A stretch of 64,000 nt of DNA from Shewanella yunxiaonensis (GCF_018223345.1 NZ_CP073587.1:3284001-3348000); one strand, 5' to 3'; shown: positions 36,067 to 46,258, numbered from the stretch's first letter. Translations and numbers: made by a program. Notes: generated by a model not told the origin, from the sequence alone.

Positions 36067-38460
36067 TCAGTCTTCCAGCAAATCTCGACAGATTTGCACT
36101 AAGTCAGATTGTACTGCCGCCGCCGTGACTTCGCGCCCGGCCCCCGGGCCACGAATAATCAGCGGATTGCCCTGATAGAACGCACTGCGGATCACAAACA
36201 CATTGTCACCTGGCGTCAAATTCGCGTACGCGTGATTACGCTCAACCCACTGCAATGCCACTTCAGCAGTGGCCCCTTGCTCACCACGTTCCAACGCTGC
36301 CACGTAGCGTAATACCTTACCTTGCTCGTTAGCAGCGGCAAACTGCTGTGACAGTTCCGTGTCCAGTTCAGGTAATCGTTGCAGAAACTCTTCTAGCGGG
36401 ATCTGCGCTAGATGTGCCGGAACCAAAGAACTCAGGCGAATATCCTCAAGTTCCAGTTCCAACCCGATTTCTCTGGCGAGAATCAACAGTTTACGCTGCA
36501 TGTCTCGGCCGGAGAGATCATCGCGGGGGTCGGGTTCGGTAATGCCTAGCGCTTTAGCTTCCAGTACCAGTTCCGAGAACGGACGTACCCCATCATATTT
36601 TTCAAACAACCAACACAGGGTCCCGGAGAAAATACCACCGACCGCTTGTACCTGATCGCCACTGTTATGCAGGTCGTTCAGCGCATGTTGTACCGGTAAC
36701 CCGGCGCCACAACTGGCGTTATACCGCCAAAATAGGCGACGATTACCCAGCATTTGTTTCAATTCACGGTAAAACGCCAAAGGTCCAGAACCCGCGAGTT
36801 TGTTAGCGCTCACCATGTGAATACCGTGGGCAAAAAACTCCGGATATTGCAGTGTCAGACTGGCGCTGGCACTGATATCCAAAGCGACCAATTCGTCACA
36901 GGATAAATCATCGGCCTGCTCAAACAGGTGCTCATACTGCCACGGAGTCGCTTCAGCTTCGAAACGTGTCTGCCACTCAGCAACGGCAATACCTTCGTTA
37001 CAAAACAATGCCTTACTTGAACTGGCCAAGCCGACCAGCACCACTTCGGCTTCGAGTTGCCGATTCAGTTGTGCCGCTGATTTGCCAAACAAGGTCACCC
37101 AGGCTTCGCCGATATTGCCCACCCCTAACAGAATGATGCCAATACGTTTACGGGGGCCAGCACAGCGACGATGTACTTTCTGCGTCAATAACGCTACCTG
37201 CTGCTGCGGAACTAACGTCACCAGACTCAGACCATCCTGATACAGCGGTCTGGCTTCACGGCTAAGCAATCGGGCGAAGCTACGGCGATAGAGATTGGCG
37301 GCGGCGCTGACCAGTGCCACCAGCCCAAAGCCAGTATGGGTTTCGACATTACTGATCCCCAACTCATCGGTAAACTGCAGCAATAGCGCCGCCAATTGTT
37401 TCCGCGATTCTAAGGTATACGCCAACTCATGTTTTTGTTTACCCAGCGACCAGTGCGCTAAAGGTTGTAACCCTGCGTGTTCCAGTGTATCCAATAAGGC
37501 TTCCCACGGTGCCTGCAACTGCAACGTGACGGTAAAGACTTCATCGAGACTCGTCACCACCGGGGCACTGGCAATATCACTTTGTGGAGCCACCAGCGTA
37601 AAGTCAGTCTGCGGCGCATAACTGGAACGCACCGCCAAGCTCACCTGCGTGTTATACAGCGGTTGCAGCGTACGAGAATGTAAGACAGGAGACCCCAAAC
37701 GCGCTAAGCGGTCAGCTTCAGCCAGTGACATCGTTTGCAGCAGTTTGGCATCCTGAATTTTGTTGGGGTCGGCATTAAATACCCCTTCCACGTCAGTCCA
37801 GATGGTGACGCGGTCAATATCCGCCAGGCTGGCAATTAATGTTGCGCTGAAATCGGAACCATTGCGCCCCAGTAACAGCATCTCCCCGTGAGGATTGGCG
37901 CAGATAAAACCCGTGATCACCAACCGTTCATCTGGATGCGCCTGCAGCATTTTCTGTACCTGAGCCCGAGACTCTTCCATGCGAATTTTCGGCACGGCGG
38001 CTTCATCGGCGATCAATAAGCCGCGGGCGTCGATGTTAGAGGCTGCCACCCCAGATTCTCGCAGCAGCGCCGCCATCAATCGGGCAGACCAGCGTTCACC
38101 AAAACCAACCACCTGATTGCATTGATATTCGCTACGAATATCCAGCGATAACAAACTCATCAAGGTGGCCCGATCATTCGCCAGCCGTTCCCGCAGCTGA
38201 CGCGCTTGGGAATTACTCAATAACTGTTCAATCAGGTTTTGCTGGTAACTCATCAAAACCTGTAGTTCTTCCTGCCACAACTTGCCCTGTTCGCGCAGCG
38301 ATAATAGTTTGTAGAGAAAATTAGTGGTTTTGCCAGCTGCGGATACCACGATCAGGTCATCGGGACGACCATGAGTCAGTAAAATATGCGCCACACGCCG
38401 ATAACAATCCGGATCCGCGAGACTGCTACCCCCAAACTTATGTAAGTGACTACGCGCCAT
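36067..38460 (-). CDS. metL: Bifunctional aspartokinase II/homoserine dehydrogenase II
   Basis: 797 residues. The N-terminal aspartokinase domain starts HKFGGSSLADPDCYRRV and contains LLGRNGSDFSATLIA. The C-terminal homoserine dehydrogenase (about 450-797) begins with IGIILLGVGNIGEAW, its NAD(P)-binding loop, and includes FSGTLCWLF and DPRDDLSGRDMQRKLLILAR. Pairing with metB argues for MetL rather than ThrA. ATG at 38460 with GGGGAG upstream. Cotranscribed with metB (18 bases apart) and so under MetJ control. Confidence 0.96.
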   Translation of the reverse strand: MARSHLHKFGGSSLADPDCYRRVAHILLTHGRPDDLIVVSAAGKTTNFLYKLLSLREQGKLWQEELQVLMSYQQNLIEQLLSNSQARQLRERLANDRATLMSLLSLDIRSEYQCNQVVGFGERWSARLMAALLRESGVAASNIDARGLLIADEAAVPKIRMEESRAQVQKMLQAHPDERLVITGFICANPHGEMLLLGRNGSDFSATLIASLADIDRVTIWTDVEGVFNADPNKIQDAKLLQTMSLAEADRLARLGSPVLHSRTLQPLYNTQVSLAVRSSYAPQTDFTLVAPQSDIASAPVVTSLDEVFTVTLQLQAPWEALLDTLEHAGLQPLAHWSLGKQKHELAYTLESRKQLAALLLQFTDELGISNVETHTGFGLVALVSAAANLYRRSFARLLSREARPLYQDGLSLVTLVPQQQVALLTQKVHRRCAGPRKRIGIILLGVGNIGEAWVTLFGKSAAQLNRQLEAEVVLVGLASSSKALFCNEGIAVAEWQTRFEAEATPWQYEHLFEQADDLSCDELVALDISASASLTLQYPEFFAHGIHMVSANKLAGSGPLAFYRELKQMLGNRRLFWRYNASCGAGLPVQHALNDLHNSGDQVQAVGGIFSGTLCWLFEKYDGVRPFSELVLEAKALGITEPDPRDDLSGRDMQRKLLILAREIGLELELEDIRLSSLVPAHLAQIPLEEFLQRLPELDTELSQQFAAANEQGKVLRYVAALERGEQGATAEVALQWVERNHAYANLTPGDNVFVIRSAFYQGNPLIIRGPGAGREVTAAAVQSDLVQICRDLLED

Positions 38461-38478
38461 CAATCAATGCTCCCCAAC

Positions 38479-39639
38479 TCAACAAGCGGCGACCGCTGCC
38501 AAACCAGCAGCGATATCGTCCAGCAGATCCTGTGGATCTTCGATCCCCACGGATAAACGAATAAGTGTATCTTTGATGCCGGCTTCAGCACGGGCTGCCG
38601 GTTCCATTGCCCGGTGTGTCATAGTAGCAGGAACCGCTACCAGACTTTCCACGCCCCCCAAACTTTCTGCAACAGAGAAATAGCGCAAAGCGCCAAGAAA
38701 AGCTTCCACTTCGGCATCACTGCCTTTCAGTTCGAAACTGACCATAGCACCAAAGCCAAGTTGCTGTTTCGCCGCAATTTCATGACCCGGATGCGTTTTC
38801 AGCCCAGGGTAATACACCTTCTGTACTTGCGCGCTACTTTGCAGCAGATCCACAATTTTAGCGGCATTATTTTGGTGCTGCTGAATACGCAGTGCCAGTG
38901 TGCGCAGGCCGCGTAATGTCAGATAACTGTCGAATGCACCGCCGGTCAGCCCCAAGGTGTTAGACCACCAGTGTAGCTGTTCTGCCAGCGCCGCATCTTT
39001 TGCAATCACCGCACCACCGACAACGTCACTGTGACCGTTGATATATTTGGTGGTGGAATGCACTACGATATCGGCGCCCAGCAATAACGGTTGCTGTAAT
39101 GCGGGAGACAGGAAGGTGTTATCCGCCACCAACAGTGCTCCCACGGCGTTACAGGCCGCGGCAACACTGGCGATATCGATTACCCGCAGCAAGGGGTTGG
39201 AAGGCGTTTCAATCCATACCATCTTTGGCTTACGCGCCAGAGCTTGTTGTAATGCCGCCGCATCGGTCTGGTCGATAACCGCCAGCTTAAACTGGCCTTT
39301 TTTGGCTAAATGGGTAAATAACCGATAACAACCGCCATAACAATCATGGGGTACAACCAGCAGATCATCGGGGCTCAATAGACTGGTCACCAACGTAACC
39401 GCCGCCATACCACTGGCGGTAATAACTGCTGGACACCCTTGTTCCAGTTCACCAATCGCATTTCCGAGAATACTGCGAGTTGGGTTACCAGAGCGACTGT
39501 AGTCAAACTGCCGCGGAGTTTTATGCCCATCAAAGGCATAATTGGTCGAAAGATAGATGGGCGGAACCACTGCACCATGCTGATTATCGGTTTCAATTCC
39601 CTGACGGACGGCGATGGTGGCCATTTTCCGCTCTGTCAT
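38479..39639 (-). CDS. metB: Cystathionine gamma-synthase
   Basis: 386 residues, PLP-dependent. It joins O-succinylhomoserine and cysteine to cystathionine. The PLP lysine lies in VVHSTTKYINGHSD; FDYSRSGNPTR and ITASGMAAVT are further cofactor-binding segments. AAGGAG precedes the ATG. First gene of metBL, divergent from metJ across a region with MetJ boxes. The met context favours MetB over MetC or MetZ. Confidence 0.96.
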   Translation of the reverse strand: MTERKMATIAVRQGIETDNQHGAVVPPIYLSTNYAFDGHKTPRQFDYSRSGNPTRSILGNAIGELEQGCPAVITASGMAAVTLVTSLLSPDDLLVVPHDCYGGCYRLFTHLAKKGQFKLAVIDQTDAAALQQALARKPKMVWIETPSNPLLRVIDIASVAAACNAVGALLVADNTFLSPALQQPLLLGADIVVHSTTKYINGHSDVVGGAVIAKDAALAEQLHWWSNTLGLTGGAFDSYLTLRGLRTLALRIQQHQNNAAKIVDLLQSSAQVQKVYYPGLKTHPGHEIAAKQQLGFGAMVSFELKGSDAEVEAFLGALRYFSVAESLGGVESLVAVPATMTHRAMEPAARAEAGIKDTLIRLSVGIEDPQDLLDDIAAGLAAVAAC

Positions 39640-39676
39640 TTTCGACTCCTTAAATTCTTTTCAAGAAACACCATAA

Positions 39677-39692
39677 AGATGTCTGGACGGCT
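39677..39692. promoter_or_regulatory. MetJ-box-like pair close to metB
   Basis: AGATGTCT (seven of eight) and GGACGGCT (six of eight) adjoin, 38 bases before the metB start. Confidence 0.7.
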
Positions 39693-39723
39693 AAATTCTA
39701 CCAAGTCGCTTGTTGGCGTCAAT

Positions 39724-39755
39724 AGGCATCGAGACGTTTAGACGTCCAAATGTAT
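39724..39755. promoter_or_regulatory. MetJ operator between metB and metJ
   Basis: AGACGTTT (39732) and AGACGTCC (39740) are adjacent near-consensus met boxes; weaker units extend the array on both sides. Confidence 0.85.
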
Positions 39756-39854
39756 AGAATTCCATTTTTGTGATACAGTATTATGGCCCGACATTTGACT
39801 GTCGGATGTAAGAGTTTAAAATCGGCAGCGAATTAGTGACATAGCAGGTGCAAC

Positions 39855-40169
39855 ATGACTGAATGGAACGGCGAATATATCAGCCCTTACGCTGAGCACG
39901 GGAAGAAAAACGAACAAGTAAAAAAAATCACTGTGTCTATTCCGCTAAAAGTGCTCAAAGTACTGACGGATGAACGCACCCGGCGTCAGGTGAACAACCT
40001 ACGTCATGCCACCAACAGCGAATTGCTGTGCGAAGCATTTCTGCATGCTTATACCGGCCAGCCATTACCAAATGATGAAGATCTGTCCAAGGATCGCCCG
40101 GACAGTATCCCGGCCGAAGCGAAACAGATGATGGAAGATATGGGTATCGAATGGGAAGAAATGGAGTAA
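39855..40169 (+). CDS. metJ: Methionine repressor
   Basis: 104 residues, the exact length class of MetJ, a ribbon-helix-helix repressor that uses S-adenosylmethionine as corepressor. [20 protein letters not shown] forms the DNA-binding strand and first helix; [20 protein letters not shown] follows. It is divergent from metBL with MetJ boxes between, so it autoregulates and represses metB. Boxes at metF show the same regulon within this window. Confidence 0.97.
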   Translation: MTEWNGEYISPYAEHGKKNEQVKKITVSIPLKVLKVLTDERTRRQVNNLRHATNSELLCEAFLHAYTGQPLPNDEDLSKDRPDSIPAEAKQMMEDMGIEWEEME

Positions 40170-40243
40170 ATGCACTGTTTCCATCGCTGCTGTTTTAACC
40201 CTTCTCTATACAGCCGGGCAACGCCCGGCACAGTACTTCCGTC

Positions 40244-40978
40244 ATGTGGTCGTTAGTCGATCCGATCACCCTGATTCTGGCATCACTGATCATTTTTCTG
40301 GGTGCCATCACCCAAAGTCTGCTGGGCTTCGGACTGGCAGTGGTCTCTACCCCGCTGTTATATATCGTTGATCCAGAGTTGGTGCCGGTACCGGTGATCA
40401 TCCTCAGTTTTTCTATCGCGCTGCTTACCTTATTACGAGAACGCGGCAATCTGGAACTCGGCGGGCTGCAATACGCCTTAGCCGGCAGAATTCCGGGCAG
40501 CTTACTGGGCGTTACTTTACTGCTGGCACCACGTGCGATTCTCGGTTTAATCATTGCGGCCATTGTAGGACTGGCAGTGTGGATGAGCCTGAAAAAGCTT
40601 ACCGTCGCCGTCAACCGCCGCAGCTTGTTCATCGCCGGGCTGTTTTCAGGTATTTTTGGCACCGTAGCTGGCATTGGCGGCCCACCGATGGCGTTATTGC
40701 TGACGGGCCGAGACGCCGGAAAATTTCGGGCGGCACTGTCAGCCTTTTTTATGGCAAGTACCTGTATTACCTTGGCTATTCTGGCAGTATCGGGCCTCAT
40801 CACAGTACGACATCTACTACTATCGGCATTATTACTACCCGCAGTATTTTTAGGCTTTCTCGCCTCCGGCACCCTTATGGGACGGGTGGACAAACGTCGC
40901 ACCCGCACGCTGACCCTGACCTTATGTAGCGCCAGTGCCTTGCTGCTGGCGCTAAAATCCCTTTGGGCATTAATCTAG
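40244..40978 (+). CDS. TSUP-family sulfite exporter TauE/SafE-like
   Basis: 244 residues with about seven or eight membrane helices in two repeats. GAITQSLLGFGLAVVSTPLL near the N-terminus and GLFSGIFGTVAGIGGPPMAL in the second half are the paired TSUP motifs. Family members export sulfite, sulfoacetate or related organosulfur anions. No clear ribosome-binding site. It lies 74 bases after metJ, possibly a separate unit. A role near the sulfur-respiration genes is tempting but not proven. Confidence 0.88.
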   Translation: MWSLVDPITLILASLIIFLGAITQSLLGFGLAVVSTPLLYIVDPELVPVPVIILSFSIALLTLLRERGNLELGGLQYALAGRIPGSLLGVTLLLAPRAILGLIIAAIVGLAVWMSLKKLTVAVNRRSLFIAGLFSGIFGTVAGIGGPPMALLLTGRDAGKFRAALSAFFMASTCITLAILAVSGLITVRHLLLSALLLPAVFLGFLASGTLMGRVDKRRTRTLTLTLCSASALLLALKSLWALI

Positions 40979-40994
40979 TTTGTCGCTACCAAAC

Positions 40995-42194
40995 TCAGAA
41001 ATGATAGGAGGTCTGCAGCGCACCGCCCACCGCGTTATCGCTGCCGAACATCCCGGTCAAATCCAATCGGAAGAAATTGCCAATCGCAATCCCCGTTCCC
41101 ACCGAATAGATATCGGTAGTCACATCATTGAGATCCTGACGATAACCTAATCGCAGTGCCAGCCAATCGGTAGCCTTGATTTCACCGCCTACACGCCAAT
41201 ATTTAGGCCCGTCCAACTCCGCAAATTTCTTGTTGTCGGTCAGATCAATATCCGACGTTAATGTCATTGCACGCCACTCATAGGCAATACCTGCGGTGAC
41301 TGCGGGCTTAATCTGATAGGTAAGCTGCTGCCCTTCTGACGCCATGGTTTGCAGATCTTGCTTCACTAAATTCCGCCCACTCAGCGCCAATGTCAGACCG
41401 GCCGTCGGTTGCATGGCAACACCCACGTCGACGTTAAACCCCGTATCGTCATTACGATAATCGTCACTGTTAAAATCATTGACGTCGAAATTGTTGGCAG
41501 ATACTGCGTAATTAAAGGTATCTAAACGCTGCAACTTAGGCGTAACACCAATACTGACCGGCATATTGCCGACGGTAAAGCTATGGCTTAAGGCAACGCC
41601 CAGATCAGATACTGCACCGGCGATCACACGGCCTTGGGATGACAGATCATCCAGCGAAGGAGGAGTCAGAGGATCGATGGCACTGAGGAGCGCCAGATCA
41701 GCATCACTGATCTCTGCCAACGCGAATCCATCCAGATAGGTTTTGGCAACGATAGCCATGGACACTTTACTGCTGCTCGGCAGCACGACAGCAAATCCCA
41801 AACCGACACTGGCATAAGCACTGTCACCTTGTAACGACTCCAAGTTTCCTAGCAACAGGTCTCGATAATGGATGATGCCCTCGACATCCCGCTGATTAAT
41901 GGCGTTATCCAAGCCGTCATAGTTATCCTGTAAGTCGTCAAATTCATCCACCATTTTGTCTTTATCTGCCCCATCCGCCCCGATGGCTGGAAGTAACAGA
42001 CTCACATCGGCGCTCTGACGATCGGCCAGGCCCAACAATGCCGGATTAATAAATCCGGCAACCATCCGGTCACCGGCAGCGACACCAGCACCACCCATCG
42101 CATCAGTTCTGGCTTCAAATACATCTTGCCCTGCCCAGACTGAGCTACAACTTAAAGCCGTACCAACCAGCAATGCCAGCGTTTTGAATTTCAT
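40995..42194 (-). CDS. TraF-type outer-membrane beta-barrel protein
   Basis: 399 residues. A signal peptide ends SSVWA (about 1-21). ARTDAMGGAGVAAGD followed by a long beta-strand-rich region and a C-terminal aromatic residue (TSYHF) fits an outer-membrane barrel of the 'conjugal transfer protein TraF' family (TraF_2), which is chromosomal in many marine gammaproteobacteria and distant from FadL. No conjugation genes are near, so the name should not be read as function. Confidence 0.8.
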   Translation of the reverse strand: MKFKTLALLVGTALSCSSVWAGQDVFEARTDAMGGAGVAAGDRMVAGFINPALLGLADRQSADVSLLLPAIGADGADKDKMVDEFDDLQDNYDGLDNAINQRDVEGIIHYRDLLLGNLESLQGDSAYASVGLGFAVVLPSSSKVSMAIVAKTYLDGFALAEISDADLALLSAIDPLTPPSLDDLSSQGRVIAGAVSDLGVALSHSFTVGNMPVSIGVTPKLQRLDTFNYAVSANNFDVNDFNSDDYRNDDTGFNVDVGVAMQPTAGLTLALSGRNLVKQDLQTMASEGQQLTYQIKPAVTAGIAYEWRAMTLTSDIDLTDNKKFAELDGPKYWRVGGEIKATDWLALRLGYRQDLNDVTTDIYSVGTGIAIGNFFRLDLTGMFGSDNAVGGALQTSYHF

Positions 42195-42272
42195 CTTCTA
42201 TCCCACTCACCATGATTTTATTTTCTTGTTAAAGATAGCCGTTAACGCACCATTCTTCAGACAAAAGCGCAT

Positions 42273-42301
42273 AAAAAAGCCCTCAAGTTAGCGAGGGCTT
42301 T
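42273..42301 (-). terminator. Terminator of the psrABC operon
   Basis: AAAGCCCTC/GAGGGCTTT with eight-base loop; on the minus strand a run of six T follows. Lies 22 bases after the psrC stop. Confidence 0.9.
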
Positions 42302-42322
42302 GATTACTTAACGTAATATTTT

Positions 42323-43261
42323 CTAGCCGAGATAACTTTGGCCAGCATAGAGGATGAAATGACGTAATGCCAAGACCCCGGTCAAACTACAGAGTGCGCC
42401 AATCACCATCACGCCTTTACCATGACGTTGAGCGGCGGGCAACAACTGCGATAACAGTGGGATACCGAAACCCACCGCGACCACCAAAGTCCAGAACACC
42501 GCCGCCCAGGTGCCGCTAGTCAGCGAGGCCAACGCCATAGCAGCGGCACCACCTTTAAAGTACAGGGCGCTGAACAACATAAACAGGAACAGAATTTCAA
42601 TCGCTGCCACCGGCAGTTCAAGTCCGTGCATCCGACTGAGATCGTGATCGTGAGAAGTGGTGTTAAACAGCAACAATGCCACAACGGCGTTGGCTGCCGC
42701 CCCAGCAGAGATCCCCGACACCAAAAACAATGCCGGTAAAATTGCCGTATTAAGCATCGGGTAGATGTTCATCGCTGAAATCAGGAATCCGGTATAAGCA
42801 CCGACGACAACCGCCAGGACCAACAACAACACTTCAATGGCCTTTCTAACACCAGCCAAAGCGTCAGCAATCCCTTGCAGCAAACCAACACCGATGCTTG
42901 CCAATTGCTCGCGAAAGACAACCAGTGCATAAAGGAAGGTCAACGGAATGTAGACCAATAAGGCCAGTACGCCAATGGACATCACTGACGTGAAGTTATA
43001 GTTGAGCAGAATCAACCAGAAATGGAATGGCCGGGTCAGGTCAAACACCAGACACAACATGCCCAGACAGATAGCCACCGGAGCAATGAGTGCAGCAGCC
43101 TTGAGGACGGGACTCTCCTCGTGGTCACCTTTCACCCAACGCATCGCAATCGCAATCAGCAAACTGCCCGCGGAGAGGCCAGCCAAAAACAGATATACGG
43201 CAATCACCCAATGCCATGTCACTGGATTGTACTGTGACATATCACCCCAGATATTGTTCAT
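42323..43261 (-). CDS. psrC: NrfD/PsrC-type membrane subunit of sulfur-compound reductase
   Basis: 312 residues with eight or more membrane helices. The NrfD family oxidises menaquinol and passes electrons to the ferredoxin-like PsrB subunit; it holds no haem. WHWVIAVYLFLAGLSAGSLL is a typical first helix. Its ATG overlaps the psrB stop (ATGA), giving translational coupling. A terminator follows. Family and order fix it as the anchor of the PsrABC complex on the periplasmic side. Confidence 0.93.
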   Translation of the reverse strand: MNNIWGDMSQYNPVTWHWVIAVYLFLAGLSAGSLLIAIAMRWVKGDHEESPVLKAAALIAPVAICLGMLCLVFDLTRPFHFWLILLNYNFTSVMSIGVLALLVYIPLTFLYALVVFREQLASIGVGLLQGIADALAGVRKAIEVLLLVLAVVVGAYTGFLISAMNIYPMLNTAILPALFLVSGISAGAAANAVVALLLFNTTSHDHDLSRMHGLELPVAAIEILFLFMLFSALYFKGGAAAMALASLTSGTWAAVFWTLVVAVGFGIPLLSQLLPAAQRHGKGVMVIGALCSLTGVLALRHFILYAGQSYLG

Positions 43262-43830
43262 GCTTCAATCCCCCCTTTACGGCCAGGAATACGATAAATC
43301 CTTGGCTGAGTGCCAAGATGGAGTTTTTCTCGGTAGGTAGGTGCACTTAGCAGCAATTTGGCCACGTCGCTCTGAGGGTCGTTGGCATCGCCAAACACTA
43401 GCGCGTTCGTTGGACAAATCGTGACACAGGCAGGCTGCTCTCCACGCGCCAATCGGGTATCACTGCAGAAATTACATTTTTCGGCAGTTAGTGAGACCGG
43501 ATTGATAAACCGCACCTTGTATGGGCAAGCAGCGACACAATACTGGCAACCGATGCAGTTATCGTGATTGATGGTGACAATGCCATCGGCATTAATGTAT
43601 GCCGCGCCGGTTGGACACACCTTAACGCACGGGGCATTTTCACATTGCTGGCATGACACCCGGTTAAACTTGAAATGTAAGTCGGGTATTTCACCAAAAG
43701 GACCTTCTACGCGTACTTGCAGACGAGTCACGCCTTCCGGTACCTGATTTTCACTACGGCAGGCGACATTGCACGCCTGACAGCCGATGCACTTGTTTTC
43801 ATCGTGCACCATGACGTATCTCTTATTCAT
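43258..43830 (-). CDS. psrB: Four-cluster ferredoxin subunit of sulfur-compound reductase
   Basis: 190 residues with sixteen cysteines arranged for four [4Fe-4S] clusters: CIGCQACNVAC, CQQCENAPCVKVC, CIGCQYCVAAC and CNFCSDTR...CVTIC. It carries electrons from PsrC to PsrA. No signal peptide, so it is expected to travel with the Tat-exported PsrA. GGGAGG is upstream; the second of two ATGs (43830) gives better spacing than 43833. Ten to thirteen bases separate it from psrA. Confidence 0.94.
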   Translation of the reverse strand: MNKRYVMVHDENKCIGCQACNVACRSENQVPEGVTRLQVRVEGPFGEIPDLHFKFNRVSCQQCENAPCVKVCPTGAAYINADGIVTINHDNCIGCQYCVAACPYKVRFINPVSLTAEKCNFCSDTRLARGEQPACVTICPTNALVFGDANDPQSDVAKLLLSAPTYREKLHLGTQPRIYRIPGRKGGIEA

Positions 43831-43843
43831 CATCAGCCTCCCG

Positions 43844-46123
43844 TTATGCCTTTTCCAGTTTCACACCCGTGGTGTGTACGCACATACCGCACACTGGAGC
43901 CGTTGCGTGAGGTAAAAGATTGCCACAATGCACTCCTTTACCACTGGCGAGGGTCAATTCTTTGTTTTTGGAACCAAAGCCCATGTAGGCAAAGACAGTG
44001 TCGGGACGAATGCCCTTGGTGACTAAGGCGTGACCAGTTTCACTGCCTACGCTAGACGTCAGGCGGATATCATCGCCATTTTTGATTCCGAACCTGGCAG
44101 CCGTTTCCGGGTGGATCCACACCGCGTTATCCGACATCAGGTTGGCGAGCATAGGGATATTGTGAGTGGCGCCGTTGGTATGTACCGCCACTTTGCCTTG
44201 AATGAAATACAGCTCGTCCGGTTGCTTCAACTGGGGCTCGTGATAAACGATGGTGCCTCTTCCCGGCGCCATCGCCTCAACTTCGACAGAGTACAACTCA
44301 ATCTTGCCGCTCGGCGTTTTGAACTTCAGCGCACTGCCATAGGTTCCGTCATCATCGGCCGGGCGGGCACCAGGATAGGCAGCGACAAAGTCGGCCACCA
44401 TCTGTGGTTCGCGTAACATCAATGGTTTACCGTAACTGATATAGCCTTTGGCTTTAATCTCTTTTAAGAGCGCATCATCCTTGTTGACCTGTGCTAACTG
44501 CAGGGTCTGAATATTGTCCCAAGGGTAGTAAGCGTCTAGCCCTAGTTTGATCCCTAACTCGCGGAAGATCTGCCAGCCAGGTTTAGCCTCGCCAATCACA
44601 TCGACCACCTGCTGACGCACATAGTAGCCGGGATTCTTGCCGGATTTGTCGGCAATCTCTTCATCACGTTCCAGATAGGTACATTCCGGCAGAATGTAGT
44701 CCGCAAAGGCAGCGGTTTCGCTGACATACAGATCGCAGCACACAACCAGATCCATCTTTTTCAGGGCCTGTTCCACTTTGCTGCGGTCAGTGACCGTTTG
44801 CATCGGGTTGGTTCGCGTCATCACCCAGCCATGAATGGGATATGGTTTCCCGGTCGTCACCGTATCGATAATCGACTGGTAAACGCCGCCCATCTTCCAT
44901 GTAAAGGCGTATTGACCATCAAGTTGATCGATACGTTTAGCCGCCGGTTTGGGGATCTTAACCCCAGGATTAGCCAGAGCCGGAGCCACATCAGCGCCTG
45001 CCAGCTTGTTGTAACTGCTGGCTTTTTTACCCATATAAAGGCCGCCTTTACGTTCAAAATTGCCAAGCAGCACGTTAAGCGCATAGATGGTTCGGCGTAA
45101 CTCAAATTCTTCGGGGGTAAACGTACTGCGGTGACCAAAATCGACCAGCGCATGCGGTGCAGCCTTGGCCATTTCATGCGCGATACGGCGGATATCTTTG
45201 GCCGGGACATCGGTAAGTGATGCCGCCCATTCCGGAGTATATGCCGCGACCTGAGAAGCAAATTGAGCAAACCCTTCAACGTAACGTTCTACAAATGCCT
45301 TGTCGTAGAGATTATCGGCAATCAACACCTGACAGAGTGCCAGCGCTACCGCGACATCGCTGCCGGGGCGCACGGGGTACCATTCATCCGCTTTAGAGGC
45401 CACCACGGAGAAGCGAGGATCAAACACCACCAGCTTGGCATGCTTGTCCATCTGCGCGTTCATGAGCGCGCGAGTTTCGGACATATTGATCCCTTCATAG
45501 AGATTATGACCAAAGTTAATGATGAACTTACTGTTGCTGAGATCGCGTTTTAGTTTAGTGCCATAAATTGCGTGGGCGGCGACTTCATAGGCGCCTGGGC
45601 AGGTTGACAAATGGGTGAAGGTGTTCGGGCTGCCAAAGGCATTTGCCATATTGAAGATATGCGTGTGTTCAGAACCCGATTTAGAAGAGAACACCACAGT
45701 TTCCGGGCCATATTTGCTTTTCAGTTCATTCATTTTGGCCGCGATTTCGCTGTAGGCTTGCTCCCAACTAATGGTCTGCCATTTGCCTTCACCACGTTCA
45801 CCAATGCGCTTCATCGGCTTCACAATCCGTTGTGGATCGTAAAGCAGACTGTGACCGGCACCACCGCGAGCACAGACCTTTCCACCAAAAGATTTAGCTG
45901 CGGCATTTCCTTGAATAAATACCGTTTTGCCATCTACTACCCGGGCCGCTATCGGGCAACGAGTGGAACACATCTCACAAATACTATAAACGGTTTCCCC
46001 ACTTCCCTTCAGTGCCGGGGCGCCTATCGCGGCTAAAGAGCCAGGCACCACACTTGCCAAAGCACAGGAAGCACCAGTCGCACCTGCACCTTTTAGGAAA
46101 GCCCGTCGATCAAGCTTTATCAT
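43844..46123 (-). CDS. psrA: Molybdopterin thiosulfate/polysulfide reductase catalytic subunit
   Basis: 759 residues. A Tat signal with RRAFLK (6-11) exports the folded enzyme. CEMCSTRC (49-56) and C84 bind a [4Fe-4S] cluster. C175 in STCPGAY is the likely molybdenum ligand. Length and C-terminal domain fit PhsA/PsrA, not the about 1000-residue TtrA. The S. oneidensis homologue is known to be needed for thiosulfate and sulfur respiration. GGAGG precedes the ATG by seven bases. It heads psrABC and diverges from the cytochrome/otr genes. Tetrathionate reduction by PsrA itself cannot be excluded. Confidence 0.94.
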   Translation of the reverse strand: MIKLDRRAFLKGAGATGASCALASVVPGSLAAIGAPALKGSGETVYSICEMCSTRCPIAARVVDGKTVFIQGNAAAKSFGGKVCARGGAGHSLLYDPQRIVKPMKRIGERGEGKWQTISWEQAYSEIAAKMNELKSKYGPETVVFSSKSGSEHTHIFNMANAFGSPNTFTHLSTCPGAYEVAAHAIYGTKLKRDLSNSKFIINFGHNLYEGINMSETRALMNAQMDKHAKLVVFDPRFSVVASKADEWYPVRPGSDVAVALALCQVLIADNLYDKAFVERYVEGFAQFASQVAAYTPEWAASLTDVPAKDIRRIAHEMAKAAPHALVDFGHRSTFTPEEFELRRTIYALNVLLGNFERKGGLYMGKKASSYNKLAGADVAPALANPGVKIPKPAAKRIDQLDGQYAFTWKMGGVYQSIIDTVTTGKPYPIHGWVMTRTNPMQTVTDRSKVEQALKKMDLVVCCDLYVSETAAFADYILPECTYLERDEEIADKSGKNPGYYVRQQVVDVIGEAKPGWQIFRELGIKLGLDAYYPWDNIQTLQLAQVNKDDALLKEIKAKGYISYGKPLMLREPQMVADFVAAYPGARPADDDGTYGSALKFKTPSGKIELYSVEVEAMAPGRGTIVYHEPQLKQPDELYFIQGKVAVHTNGATHNIPMLANLMSDNAVWIHPETAARFGIKNGDDIRLTSSVGSETGHALVTKGIRPDTVFAYMGFGSKNKELTLASGKGVHCGNLLPHATAPVCGMCVHTTGVKLEKA

Positions 46124-46258
46124 GTTTAACCTCCATCATCTCCGTCAGAAGATGAATAGTTTCACTTGGAATCTTGTTATTCAGACACGCGGCTTATATC
46201 CCACAAAGTGTCTGTGCTGATTTCAGGTAAATTGTTAATCCACGAATGTTTTACCGAT

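Noticed and set aside
40195..40908. 237-codon frame antisense to the TSUP exporter
   Set aside because: The sense strand encodes a clear membrane transporter; the antisense product is low-complexity and basic.
40995..42194. Conjugation locus (TraF name)
   Set aside because: The protein is a chromosomal outer-membrane barrel family; no other transfer genes are present.
43844..46123. Identification as TtrA or NapA
   Set aside because: At 759 residues it is too short for TtrA, and it occurs with PsrB/PsrC-type subunits and no Nap genes.
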